Source: Tragulus kanchil (lineage: Eukaryota > Chordata > Mammalia > Artiodactyla > Tragulidae). From it: 64,000 bases of DNA. Both the position numbers and the translations under genes were made by a program. Below, in pieces: positions 1 to 64,000 of this stretch. The stretch covers positions 139,397,301 to 139,461,300 of the forward strand of contig JAIOJX010000025.1 of assembly GCA_022376925.1 (NCBI GenBank), read 5' to 3'. Within the stretch, counting starts at the first letter, position 1; the number at the start of each line of letters is the position of its first letter. The notes beneath the pieces were generated by a model. It searched no databases and was not told the origin of the DNA. It saw nothing but the letters and a program-made list of their open reading frames with translations.

Positions 1-528
1 GAAGGGTCAGGGATATACATAGGACTAACCTGGGATTACACATATCTGTAACAACAAAACTCTCTAAAAGCAAAAAGTAAAATTAAAAAAAACATGGGGT
101 TTCCCCTGGTGTTCCAGTGGGTAAAGAGTCCACCTTGCAGTGTAAGGGACACTGGTCCAATCCCTGGCCTGGGAGGATCCTGCATACTGCAGAGCGGCTG
201 GACCAGTGTGTTCAATTACGAGCCAGCACTCTGGAGCACATGTGCCAGAGCCCGTGTTCTGCAACAAGAAAGGCCACTGCAATGGGAGGCCCGCATAGGC
301 CAAAGAATGAAAATATGGATGAAAAACAAATAAATAAAAAATCAATAAAAAGAGGCCAAAAAATTTTAAAAACCCATAAAAAAAGATAAAAGAACAGGAT
401 ATCAAATATCAACCTCCATATAGTCAAAACCCAATCATCAACATTTTGCCAGTCTTGATCATATTTGCTTGCTTAAAGTTAATCCCCAAAATAAAAAAAA
501 AAATTTCAATGGTACATATTTTCCTTAC
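1..528 (-). other. NOA1 intron 4 (partial)
   Basis: Intronic sequence downstream of exon 4, running off the window edge. It holds one SINE at 97-375 and otherwise A-rich unannotated DNA. The next NOA1 exon is not in the window. Confidence 0.85.
97..375 (+). repeat. tRNA-derived SINE, subtype B
   Basis: Begins with a GGTTTCCCCTGGTGTTCCAG-like tRNA-related head, carries the AGAGTCCRCC subtype-B diagnostic, a box-B-like GGTCCAATCCC, then the family-specific body and an A-rich tail containing AATAAAAAGAGGCC. Somewhat diverged. Confidence 0.85.
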
Positions 529-660
529 CTTCAGAAAATCTATTCGGCATATGGCACCCAAAAAGAGAACCATTCCTGGTTTAAGCACAAAAGTTCTTGG
601 AATAATAGAATGGGTTGGCAATACAATATTAACTTCTTTTTCTGTTAGAAGATTTAAAAT
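529..660 (-). CDS. NOA1: NOA1 exon 4
   Basis: Codes residues 508-551 (132 bp, phase 0 at both ends). On the minus strand an AG acceptor precedes ATTTTAAATC and a GTAAGG donor follows the final AAG. The peptide includes [16 protein letters not shown], highly conserved in NOA1. Residue 545 is Cys where the human protein, as I recall it, has Gly. Confidence 0.93.
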
Positions 661-3600
661 CTATAAAGCAAAGGGCAGATTTTTTGAGAATTACTTTCAA
701 TCAACATATAATATATTGTGCTTTACTTATCAGATAAAAAGTTATGATTATATATTCCAGGCTGTACAATAAATCAGTGTGTATTTCAAAATTTGCTGCA
801 CAGGCTTCCCTGGTGGTCCAGTGGGTAAGGACACCGCCTTGCAGTGCAAGGGGTGCTGGTTCGATCCCTGGCCTGGGAAGAGCCCACGTGCTGCGGAGTG
901 GCTGGACGGATGTGTCCAATTACCGAGCCGGAGCTCTGGAGCGCATGCGCCCAGAGCCGGTGCTCTGTGACAACAGAGGCCACCACGATGGGAGGCCCAC
1001 ACGGGCCAAAGAACAAAGATGGAAGAAAAATAGATAAATGAAAGACCAATAGAAGCGGCCCACCCCCCACCCCCAAAAAATTGTTAAAAAAAAAAAAATT
1101 TGCTGCACATAAAACTCATAGTTTCTTTCTGTCTAATAGAATAAATGACTAATAGAAAGATGGCTTTACTCTTGTTTCAGAACTTAATCTTGAGTAATGG
1201 TAAAATAACTTTACAGGTATATGAAAAAGCAGCATCCCCCAAATTCTGTCAAATTTGGTGTGTCCTGAAAACATTGATGATTCAGTCCTAGGACAGAAAA
1301 ATATGTTCTCTTGTCAAGGCTTCTAGGGAGCAGCAATTCTCAGCTAACAGTAAGGTAATGTGCTATGTTCTGTCCTAGAGGCAACAATGCACTCCTTAAA
1401 TGAAAATGATCACCCCATTCTAGGAGCAAGTTTCTAAATTCTAGTCTTCACTTTCCTTATTCCCTCCAAATAGTGAGCCAAAATATAACAGAAAGGTATG
1501 AATCCTGTGGTTTCTAAGGATGAAGAATTCCTAAATACACTATAGATAAAATGTAAAAGTCAAAAAAAAAAAAAGTTTTAAAAATGGGGCTTCCCTGGTG
1601 GTCCAGTGGGTAAGGACACCGCCTTGCAGTGCAAGGGGCGCCAGTTCGATCCCTGGCTTGGGAGGATCCCATGTGCCGCGGAGTGGCTGGACCGATGTGT
1701 CCAGTTATCGAGCTGGAGCTCTGGAGCGCATGTGCCCAGAGCCAGAGCTCTGCGACAACAGGGGCCACTGCGATGGGAGGCCCACACGGGCCAAAGAACA
1801 AAGATGGATGAAAAATAGATAAATGAAAGACCAATAGAAGTGGCCCGCCCCCCTCCCTCCCAAACCTGCCTCCACCCCAAAAAAAGTTAAAAAAAAATGG
1901 AAAAGTCATGGAGTACAAAATTCTGGTAAGACTTAAATAAAAATTTTAAAAAAGACTTAAATCAAAATCTAACGTAAAAAATTCGAGAAAATTAAAATGG
2001 CTAAAAATCTTTTGTGAACTTGCTTCTTAAATAAAAATCACAAGGAAATTAAAAAAAAAGAGTATATCTAGGGAGATTCACAAGAAAATATGTAAAGAGG
2101 TGGCAAGCAGTTTTCTTCAGTATTTGTGTTTCAGTGAGCTGGTGAAGTTAAAGGGATGGACGATTCCTAGGACGCAGTATGGTGGTGATGGTTTTACTCT
2201 GAAGTTCTGAACTGCTAAGGGAGTAAAGACTGGACATCAACAATTTAAAAACGCTGAAAGATCTATACAGGGACATCAAATTCTGAGAGAATAGAACAAA
2301 ACTACATCACTGATGCTCGTGCAGCAAAGGAAAGAAAACTACCTAAGAACCTAGTGTTGTTTCACAGGGATGTCTACAGATAAGTAGGGGAAGGAGAACC
2401 TGGCCACTAAGCCATATTCAAAGGAAGCTGTGCGTGGATCTGTTGTAAGGCACACTTGACTGGGTGCACACTTGACTCAATCAATGACCTGGATAATGAT
2501 CAAGATTGCAGATGAATAAGAGGTTGCGAGATAGAACAAATACGTAGGATATAGGCTGAATTCAAAATCTAGGATTCTTTAAATATTTCTCTAACTGAGG
2601 TAAAAAATACAAAGATAGAAGTAGGTTGTCAGCAGTGACACCTACCAAATGGCATATACATTCACCTCTGTAACACTTCTATGAATGAACCAGAATTGAG
2701 TTTAAAATGAAGGCTATCTTTTTTTTTTTTTTGCTAATTAAGAGAGTACTGCTACAACTGAAAGTTAATATTTCTAAAAGATATTAAATACATACACAAT
2801 TTTCTTTTGTAATTCCAGGGGTGTCATAAAACCAGTGGGCATCTTTCACATCTTCTGGGGTCAGTTCTACTCGTTTGGTGGATTTATCTGTGGCTGCAAC
2901 AGGTTCATTTCCCATGTCAAAGGCAAGTGAATCGGCATCAAACTCAAAGGCAACTTTAGCCTCTTGTTTTTCTGAATATGAGAATGTTCTTCCAACTCTT
3001 CCTAGAACAAGTCATATTGAGGTTAGTAGCCACTTCTTTAAAGCTTTTGACTTGAGACACCTAATTCTTATGTCTGCTTCAAACCCAACTATGTTGTTTG
3101 GAAGGAAGTGAGACTACAAGGATACTTTGCTCTATTTCTAAAAGCAGTGGGAGCTTGACTCTTGTAATGATCAAATGTGCGCAGCTGGCTGTGCAGGTTG
3201 GGAGGAGGGGAAAAGTGTTAGAAATCAGTTTTTGTAAAGAAAGCTTGAAAAGAGATACCAAGGAAAGGGGGATAATCCTATATAAAGCTGTTACAGGTCA
3301 ACAACCTGCACTGGTCTGCAAGGAGGGAGCCGGTATTTCAGTGCAAATGCTTCTATTTCTAACAATAGCCAGATAGGCAGTTATTCATATTTCTTTCCTG
3401 AATTTCTTCAAGTATCTACCATCTCAGTTTTCCAAGCACAATAAATTCTGGGTTTCCAAACAGGAGTCTTGCCTCTGAAAGGCCTCTATGTTCTAGAAAG
3501 AGGAAGTGTCTCTTTCCATAAAAACTGGCTAGCCCTAGAGAGCTATATTTCAAGTTGCTCAACAAAAAATTTTAGCATAGACCTATAAGAGTTTTCCTAT

Positions 3601-6600
3601 GGAAGACGCTTACCTACTACATAACCATGCTTTTTCAAGAGATGCAGTTTAGTTTGTTCTTGTTGACTAAGATCTTCTTCTGCTTCAGTCGCATCTCTTT
3701 GAAGCCTTTTTTGCCTTTGAAACATTCTGTAAGGAGTTGGGTTACAAATAGGAAACTTCAGAAGGTTTAATGTAGTCCCTGAAATACCAAAGAATATATA
3801 CGTTGTCATAAACATTGTACAAAAAAATGGAATAAAACATTTATGAGGATCTATACCTCTTGGGTACTGTGACCATTTCTCTTAACTTTCATGACAACCC
3901 TTTACAAAATTATTCTTACTTTACAGATAAGGCAGCAGGCTCAGAGACTGGCTCACAGACTCAACTAGGATTTGAATGCCAAATCTATAGGCCTGATCTC
4001 TTTTCATCTTCTGCACACTGCTAACCGGTATTAAAAACTCCTTGTGTATAAGCCACCCAAAGTCCAGGACAGAGAACATGACTTATCAAGCAAAGTTAAA
4101 CTCTGGTTTCAAAGGAATAAATGAAGTAGTTCCTTTTGCCAAACGTTAGATAAAATCAGGTCACAGAAGGACTCATTTTGCAATTACTACACACATTTAA
4201 GTCAGAATGTTGACATTGCTTTCAATAAAGCCACACATCATATTGCACTAGTGAATTATTCATATGTTAAATCTGTACAGAATTCTCATGAGTAAACTCA
4301 AGATATGAAGAGTAAGACTGAGAGATGGAAGGAAGCTTAGAAGGTAAAAGGACTTTCTGGAGAACCTTACGAAGCACTAAAGCTACAAGAGAAACCTCCA
4401 AGAGAGCAGATACCTTTGTCCCCTGGTTCATCTATAGTCCTTAGAACAGTGGCTTGAACACAGGAGTACTCTATTTCTGTTGGAAAGCTGCTACAACATA
4501 TACTGAGCACGAATCTGACACTGAAGAGAAATGTGACCAAAGTTGGCAGAGAATTTTTAAAGGGAAGCGTCCCGCTAGCCCCTGATAGACATTAAGGAAG
4601 GCTAGGGGACTAGGTGCCTGAACCAGGATTAGACTACCAGCTTCTCAGAAAACGAAGGGGACGCTCACCAGGCCAAGAGGAGATGGTGGCCCTGTCGATA
4701 GCTTCAGCGCCCTTGGCGACGCAGTAATCGGACTCCAGAAGCGTGTTGAAAAGAGTGGACTTGCCAGCGTTGGTGGCGCCAACCAGGTAGACGTCGCCGC
4801 GGTAGCGCCAGGAGCGCTGGAGCGCGGAGATCAACTCTTCGACTCCATAGCCAGTCTTGGCGCTGATGAGCCGCACGTCTCTGAGCACCGTGCGGGATCT
4901 GCACGAAAGATTCGGCTTCTCCTCCCCGTCCAGCGGCCGGTCCCCGCATAAACATTGAAAAAAAAAAGGGACAACCCTTTACAAAATTATTCTTACTTTA
5001 CAGATAAGGCAGCAGGCTCAGAGACTGGCTCACAGACTCAACTAGGATTTGAATGCCAAATCTATAGGCCTGATCTCTTTTCATCTTCTGCACACTGCTA
5101 ACCGGTATTAAAAACTCCTTGTGTATAAGCCACCCAAAGTCCAGGACAGAGAACATGACTTATCAAGCAAAGTTAAACTCTGGTTTCAAAGGAATAAATG
5201 AAGTAGTTCCTTTTGCCAAACGTTAGATAAAATCAGGTCACAGAAGGACTCATTTTGCAATTACTACACACATTTAAGTCAGAATGTTGACATTGCTTTC
5301 AATAAAGCCACACATCATATTGCACTAGTGAATTATTCATATGTTAAATCTGTACAGAATTCTCATGAGTAAACTCAAGATATGAAGAGTAAGACTGAGA
5401 GATGGAAGGAAGCTTAGAAGGTAAAAGGACTTTCTGGAGAACCTTACGAAGCACTAAAGCTACAAGAGAAACCTCCAAGAGAGCAGATACCTTTGTCCCC
5501 TGGTTCATCTATAGTCCTTAGAACAGTGGCTTGAACACAGGAGTACTCTATTTCTGTTGGAAAGCTGCTACAACATATACTGAGCACGAATCTGACACTG
5601 AAGAGAAATGTGACCAAAGTTGGCAGAGAATTTTTAAAGGGAAGCGTCCCGCTAGCCCCTGATAGACATTAAGGAAGGCTAGGGGACTAGGTGCCTGAAC
5701 CAGGATTAGACTACCAGCTTCTCAGAAAACGAAGGGGACGCTCACCAGGCCAAGAGGAGATGGTGGCCCTGTCGATAGCTTCAGCGCCCTTGGCGACGCA
5801 GTAATCGGACTCCAGAAGCGTGTTGAAAAGAGTGGACTTGCCAGCGTTGGTGGCGCCAACCAGGTAGACGTCGCCGCGGTAGCGCCAGGAGCGCTGGAGC
5901 GCGGAGATCAACTCTTCGACTCCATAGCCAGTCTTGGCGCTGATGAGCCGCACGTCTCTGAGCACCGTGCGGGATCTGCACGAAAGATTCGGCTTCTCCT
6001 CCCCGTCCAGCGGCCGGTCCCCGCTGGGGTGCTGTGGCCTTCGGTAGCCACGGGGCGGCAGGAGCCCGGCGCCGGTACAGTCCTCCCACAGTCGCTGCCG
6101 AAGCCGCTGCCGGTAGTCGGGGGTGTCCTGGGGCAGCAGGTCCACCTTGTTTCCCAGCACGATCAGCTGCTTGGGGCCCACCAGGGCGGGCAGGTGAGGC
6201 AGCAGGGGGTCGGGCAGATCAAGCAGGTCCACCATGTACAGCACCAGGGCGGGCTCGGGCCGTCGCAGCGCGGCGCTCACCAGCTCCAGGAACTGCTCCT
6301 GGCTCACCTGAAGGCGCAGGGCGAGCCGGTGATGCACCAGCAGCCAGCAGCGCTGGCATTTGGTTCGCTCCAGCCCGCCGTCCTCCTGCGCCATCGCGCT
6401 GAGAAACTTCTCGCTGGGCAGGTAGCCGGGCATGCCGGGGTCCTGGCAGTGCAACTCTGCTCCACAGCCCGAACAGTTCCGGCCGCTGGAAGGCACGGTC
6501 GGGTCCGGGTGCCCCACGACCTGGTGCACCCGCCGGCCGGCGCGTAACTTCTGCTGCCGCCGCTCCTCCCGCCGTTGTTGTATTCTTCTCTCCTCCTCTT

Positions 6601-8010
6601 CCTGCCGCTGCTGCAGCTCCAGCAACTGGTCTTGGAGAGTCGGTTCTGGCTTCGAATTCGGGATGTACTCGGGGAACAGAAAAGTCTCCTCCAGGTCAGC
6701 CCTTCCTGGGTTATCCCCAGTTGCCGTCGCGCCACGGGGAAGCCCACGTCCCAGGCCGGCTGGGTGCCGGGAGGAGGGCTGGGCCGCGCACCTCCTCTCG
6801 GGGGAGACCTGCCCTCGGGGGCCCAAGGCCGACGCTTCCAGAAACGAAGGGGACGCTCACCAGGCCAAGAGGAGATGGTGGCCCTGTCGATAGCTTCAGC
6901 GCCCTTGGCGACGCAGTAATCGGACTCCAGAAGCGTGTTGAAAAGAGTGGACTTGCCAGCGTTGGTGGCGCCAACCAGGTAGACGTCGCCGCGGTAGCGC
7001 CAGGAGCGCTGGAGCGCGGAGATCAACTCTTCGACTCCATAGCCAGTCTTGGCGCTGATGAGCCGCACGTCTCTGAGCACCGTGCGGGATCTGCACGAAA
7101 GATTCGGCTTCTCCTCCCCGTCCAGCGGCCGGTCCCCGCTGGGGTGCTGTGGCCTTCGGTAGCCACGGGGCGGCAGGAGCCCGGCGCCGGTACAGTCCTC
7201 CCACAGTCGCTGCCGAAGCCGCTGCCGGTAGTCGGGGGTGTCCTGGGGCAGCAGGTCCACCTTGTTTCCCAGCACGATCAGCTGCTTGGGGCCCACCAGG
7301 GCGGGCAGGTGAGGCAGCAGGGGGTCGGGCAGATCAAGCAGGTCCACCATGTACAGCACCAGGGCGGGCTCGGGCCGTCGCAGCGCGGCGCTCACCAGCT
7401 CCAGGAACTGCTCCTGGCTCACCTGAAGGCGCAGGGCGAGCCGGTGATGCACCAGCAGCCAGCAGCGCTGGCATTTGGTTCGCTCCAGCCCGCCGTCCTC
7501 CTGCGCCATCGCGCTGAGAAACTTCTCGCTGGGCAGGTAGCCGGGCATGCCGGGGTCCTGGCAGTGCAACTCTGCTCCACAGCCCGAACAGTTCCGGCCG
7601 CTGGAAGGCACGGTCGGGTCCGGGTGCCCCACGACCTGGTGCACCCGCCGGCCGGCGCGTAACTTCTGCTGCCGCCGCTCCTCCCGCCGTTGTTGTATTC
7701 TTCTCTCCTCCTCTTCCTGCCGCTGCTGCAGCTCCAGCAACTGGTCTTGGAGAGTCGGTTCTGGCTTCGAATTCGGGATGTACTCGGGGAACAGAAAAGT
7801 CTCCTCCAGGTCAGCCCTTCCTGGGTTATCCCCAGTTGCCGTCGCGCCACGGGGAAGCCCACGTCCCAGGCCGGCTGGGTGCCGGGAGGAGGAGTGGGCC
7901 GCGCATCTCCTCTCGAGGAGCGACTCCCGGACTCCGTGGCGCACTACGGTGGGGAAGGGTCCCCGCAGGAAGCCGCACAGCAGCCTGTGAGTGAGGCGTG
8001 CGGGCAGCAT
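529..8010 (-). CDS. NOA1: NOA1 gene, exons 4 to 1 (partial gene span)
   Basis: Nitric oxide-associated protein 1, a mitochondrial GTPase of the circularly permuted YqeH/RbgA-like class needed for mitochondrial ribosome assembly and respiration (family knowledge). Four exons are readable: 6861-8010, 3614-3778, 2796-3001 and 529-660. Together they encode 551 residues of a family whose usual length is about 698, so the C-terminal exons lie beyond position 1. The GTPase motifs appear in permuted order: G4 NKVD at residues 249-252, G5 SAK at 319-321, the P-loop GATNAGKS at 347-354, then G3 DTPG at 498-501. A four-cysteine motif (C141, C144, C180, C183) precedes the GTPase core. The arginine-rich N-terminus lacks acidic residues early on, consistent with a mitochondrial targeting peptide. 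The gene is divergent from POLR2B across a shared promoter. Exon 1 is additionally present in broken copies because of local duplications. Confidence 0.96.
803..1095 (+). repeat. tRNA-derived SINE, subtype A, with intact TSD
   Basis: Full-length copy with GGACACCGCC diagnostic, box A TGGTCCAGTGG and box B GGTTCGATCCC. It is bounded by a perfect 14-bp target-site duplication AAATTTGCTGCACA at 789-802 and 1096-1109, showing a recent insertion. Confidence 0.95.
1588..1890 (+). repeat. tRNA-derived SINE, subtype A
   Basis: Full-length copy of the same family as 803-1095, ending in a C-rich segment and A-rich tail. The flanks share a short A-rich TSD ending AAAAATGG. Confidence 0.92.
2796..3001 (-). 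CDS. NOA1: NOA1 exon 3
   Basis: Codes residues 439-507 (206 bp). The minus-strand acceptor is TTCTAG before GAAGAGTTGG and the donor is GTATGT after TGT. It carries the G3 motif DTPG (498-501) in the context [14 protein letters not shown], the switch II region of the permuted GTPase. Confidence 0.95.
3002..3613 (-). other. NOA1 intron 2
   Basis: About 0.6 kb between exons 2 and 3. Nothing recognisable inside apart from splice borders. Confidence 0.85.
3614..3778 (-). CDS. NOA1: NOA1 exon 2
   Basis: Codes residues 384-439 (165 bp). The acceptor is TATTTCAG before GGACTACATT and the donor is GTAAGC. The peptide [19 protein letters not shown] follows directly on the exon 1 end (WPG), completing the switch I / G2 region of the GTPase. 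Confidence 0.95.
3893..6024. repeat. Direct tandem duplication 1 (about 1055 bp x2)
   Basis: Copies at 3893-4947 and 4970-6024, offset 1077 bp, essentially identical, separated by a 22-bp spacer ending in an A-run. The unit contains NOA1 intron 1 and the 3' part of exon 1. Confidence 0.95.
4669..4947 (-). pseudogene. NOA1: NOA1 exon 1 fragment, duplicate 1
   Basis: Holds only the 3' end of exon 1 (G5, P-loop and donor) and is cut at 4947 by the duplication border. It cannot encode the protein start; probably an assembly duplicate. Confidence 0.85.
5730..7903. repeat. Direct tandem duplication 2 (about 1060 bp x2)
   Basis: Copies at 5730-6790 and 6845-7903, offset 1115 bp, carrying NOA1 exon 1. 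The first copy loses identity over its last 30 or so bases, as at the unreliable end of a contig. With duplication 1, exon 1 sequence is present three times. Confidence 0.94.
5746..6805 (-). pseudogene. NOA1: NOA1 exon 1 fragment, duplicate 2
   Basis: Nearly complete exon 1 copy that still encodes the four-cysteine motif, G4, G5 and P-loop, but lacks the true N-terminus: upstream of the ERRCAA segment the sequence degrades into a duplication junction. No NOA1 start codon precedes it. Confidence 0.85.
6861..8010 (-). CDS. NOA1: NOA1 exon 1 (intact copy, with start codon)
   Basis: Codes residues 1-384 (1150 bp). The start [11 protein letters not shown] at 8010 matches the conserved NOA1 N-terminus; the frame stays open 91 codons further upstream to 8283, but that extension is not recognisable. 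The exon ends WP plus one base before a GTGAGC donor. Features: basic N-terminal targeting region, a Glu/Arg/Gln-rich coiled-coil-like stretch at about 88-120, C141/C144 and C180/C183, NKVD (249-252), SAK (319-321), GATNAGKS (347-354). Very GC-rich, part of the CpG island. Confidence 0.95.
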
Positions 8011-8661
8011 GAAAAATGCAGGAGTGGGCAAAGGGGCGGAGCCACCTCTTCGCACGTGCACAGTGGCGCCAGATGAGCTTAAAACTCGAGACAAGCCTTG
8101 GAGTACCTGAGAGCTGTCATTCGTCAGCGCCGCACTGAAGCTCCTCCTTCCGTGTCTAATCTCGTGAGTTCTCGCGAGGAAGTCTCTGTGGCTCAAGAAC
8201 CCACGCAAAGTGGAGATAAAGACACCGGGAACTTCCAGTTGGGCGGGTTGGTCGAGTAGGCTAGCAAGTGGGAGTTTATCCACTTTCAGGCTTGTTCAAC
8301 GTGTTGTCGCTGGCACTAACTGCCGTTAAGATATCACATTGTTAAAAGCTACGTGTTTGTCTTTTGAACCGGAAAATTAAAAAATCGAATGTCGTAGACT
8401 TAATGGCCACAATGAAAACCTTTTATTAATACATCTTCTTGGCTTTTTTCACGTGTCATTATTGGAAGCGTTTGTTTTAGCCTCGCGCAGGCGCAGACCT
8501 TAGTTGACGTCTTGGTGGGCGGGGCTTCGTATGGGACGCAGAGTATTCTGGGAACGCCGGAAACGGAAGTTAGTTCGCCTTACGCCGCTGGTGCAGTTGG
8601 CGTCTTCGCGCGTTTCTGCGTGTGACTCCTAGAGTGAGGAGCCCGTGAACCGCTTGCCAAG
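8011..8661. promoter_or_regulatory. Bidirectional NOA1/POLR2B promoter and 5' UTRs
   Basis: Only 651 bp separate the two divergent start codons, so both promoters must lie here. Visible candidate elements near the POLR2B side: an NRF1-like GCGCAGGCGCAG (about 8485-8496), a CRE-like TGACGTC (8505-8511), a GC box GGGCGGGGC (about 8517-8525), and ETS-type CCGGAA and CGGAAGT (8557-8570). No TATA box is evident. Transcription start sites cannot be fixed from sequence alone. Confidence 0.8.
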
Positions 8662-63696
<55,035 letters not shown>

Positions 63697-63865
63697 CTCT
63701 TTTAAAAATCTTGGTGTCTTGTTTCTGTGATACAGCTTTTAAAAAAAAAAATTAAAACGAAAAACTGCTTCACTGTAATTAAAAGCATTTTATTTGTTTT
63801 GTTTAATGATACACATGCTTTTCTTTTTCTGTAAATAGACAATAAATTTTTGTAGATAGTCTTGG
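63697..63865 (+). other. POLR2B: POLR2B 3' UTR
   Basis: Short UTR containing ATTAAA at about 63751-63756 and the canonical AATAAA at 63841-63846. Cleavage is expected roughly 15-25 bases after the latter, near 63860. Confidence 0.8.
63841..63846 (+). terminator. Polyadenylation signal AATAAA
   Basis: Canonical hexamer 145 bases after the stop, followed by a GT-rich stretch (TGGTGTGTTATC), the usual downstream element. Confidence 0.8.
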
Positions 63866-64000
63866 TGTGTTATCTTTATTTCGTATTTCACTGTGTAAAA
63901 CCAGTGAATATAGGTAAAGTGTTAGTGGACTGGATGAGAAGAAACTGGCTATCAGGCAAGAACAGGGGGTTTTGGTTACCCATGACTACTTTTTAGCTAT
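63866..64000. other. Downstream intergenic sequence
   Basis: Nothing recognisable to the window edge. Confidence 0.7.

Larger units (their letters stand above)
661..2795 (-). other. NOA1 intron 3
   Basis: Lies between exon 4 and exon 3. Contains two subtype-A SINEs (803-1095, 1588-1890). From about 1900 to 2795 I see no gene, only AT-rich unique-looking DNA with a T-tract near 2720. Confidence 0.85.
3779..6860 (-). other. NOA1 intron 1, inflated by duplicated segments
   Basis: As assembled, the intron contains two broken extra copies of exon 1 (4669-4947 and 5746-6805) inside direct duplications. If the duplications are collapsed, the intron is about 0.9 kb (3779-4668). Confidence 0.8.

Noticed and set aside
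803..880. Functional tRNA gene at SINE heads
   Set aside because: A and B boxes are present but the sequence is the head of a SINE, recurs many times, and shows no complete cloverleaf with an anticodon arm.
786..1076. Many 60-130 codon frames of the type [13 protein letters not shown] or PLDHQGSP
   Set aside because: All are translations of the SINE family in either strand. They recur only because the repeat recurs.
6721..7662. Long plus-strand open frame (313 codons) opposite NOA1 exon 1
   Set aside because: Shadow of the GC-rich NOA1 coding frame. Low-complexity His/Gln/Val composition, no homology I recognise.
6304..8283. 659-codon minus-strand frame as one protein
   Set aside because: Chimera of upstream extension, NOA1 exon 1 and, through the duplication junction, an out-of-frame second copy of exon 1.

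Overview
This is a mammalian nuclear window, not bacterial. Exons have GT/AG borders, introns are long, and the intergenic and intronic DNA is packed with ruminant-type SINEs (BovA2-like and Bov-tA/CHR-like tRNA-derived elements) plus L1 fragments. The BovA2-type elements place the animal among the ruminants. A second, very abundant SINE family with intact target-site duplications differs from the common cattle SINEs as I remember them, so I do not name the species.

Two essential housekeeping genes lie head to head around a CpG-rich bidirectional promoter (about 8290-8661). On the minus strand, NOA1 (mitochondrial, circularly permuted GTPase) runs leftward from its start codon at 8010 and leaves the window after exon 4 (529-660). 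On the plus strand, POLR2B (RPB2, second-largest subunit of RNA polymerase II) runs from its ATG at 8662 to its stop at 63694-63696 in 25 coding exons. The exon lengths I read sum to 3525 nt, exactly 1174 codons plus stop, which is the known vertebrate length. A processed, frameshifted retrocopy of a coatomer zeta (COPZ1-like) mRNA sits antisense in POLR2B intron 3.

The striking feature is a series of 17 direct, nearly identical tandem duplications, each about 1.03-1.19 kb, with start-to-start offsets of 1067-1189 bp. They add about 18.5 kb and duplicate NOA1 exon 1 and POLR2B exons 3, 4, 5, 8, 9, 10, 11, 12, 13, 14, 17, 18, the end of 20, and 21. In several pairs one copy carries a small indel that would break the reading frame (exons 5 and 14) or remove sequence (exon 11), while the other copy is intact. 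The uniform size, short junk spacers and microhomology junctions fit unmerged overlapping contig ends or faulty gap filling better than biology. An intact exon set remains throughout.

Layout: 1-8010 NOA1; 8011-8661 shared promoter; 8662-16929 POLR2B exons 1-3; 16930-23909 intron 3 (L1, SINEs, retrocopy); 23910-36561 exons 4-10; 36562-40734 intron 10; 40735-49898 exons 11-16; 49899-63696 exons 17-25; 63697-64000 the 3' UTR and downstream DNA. No unknown protein-coding system was found. The candidates for novelty are the SINE family and its two subtypes, and the duplication pattern.
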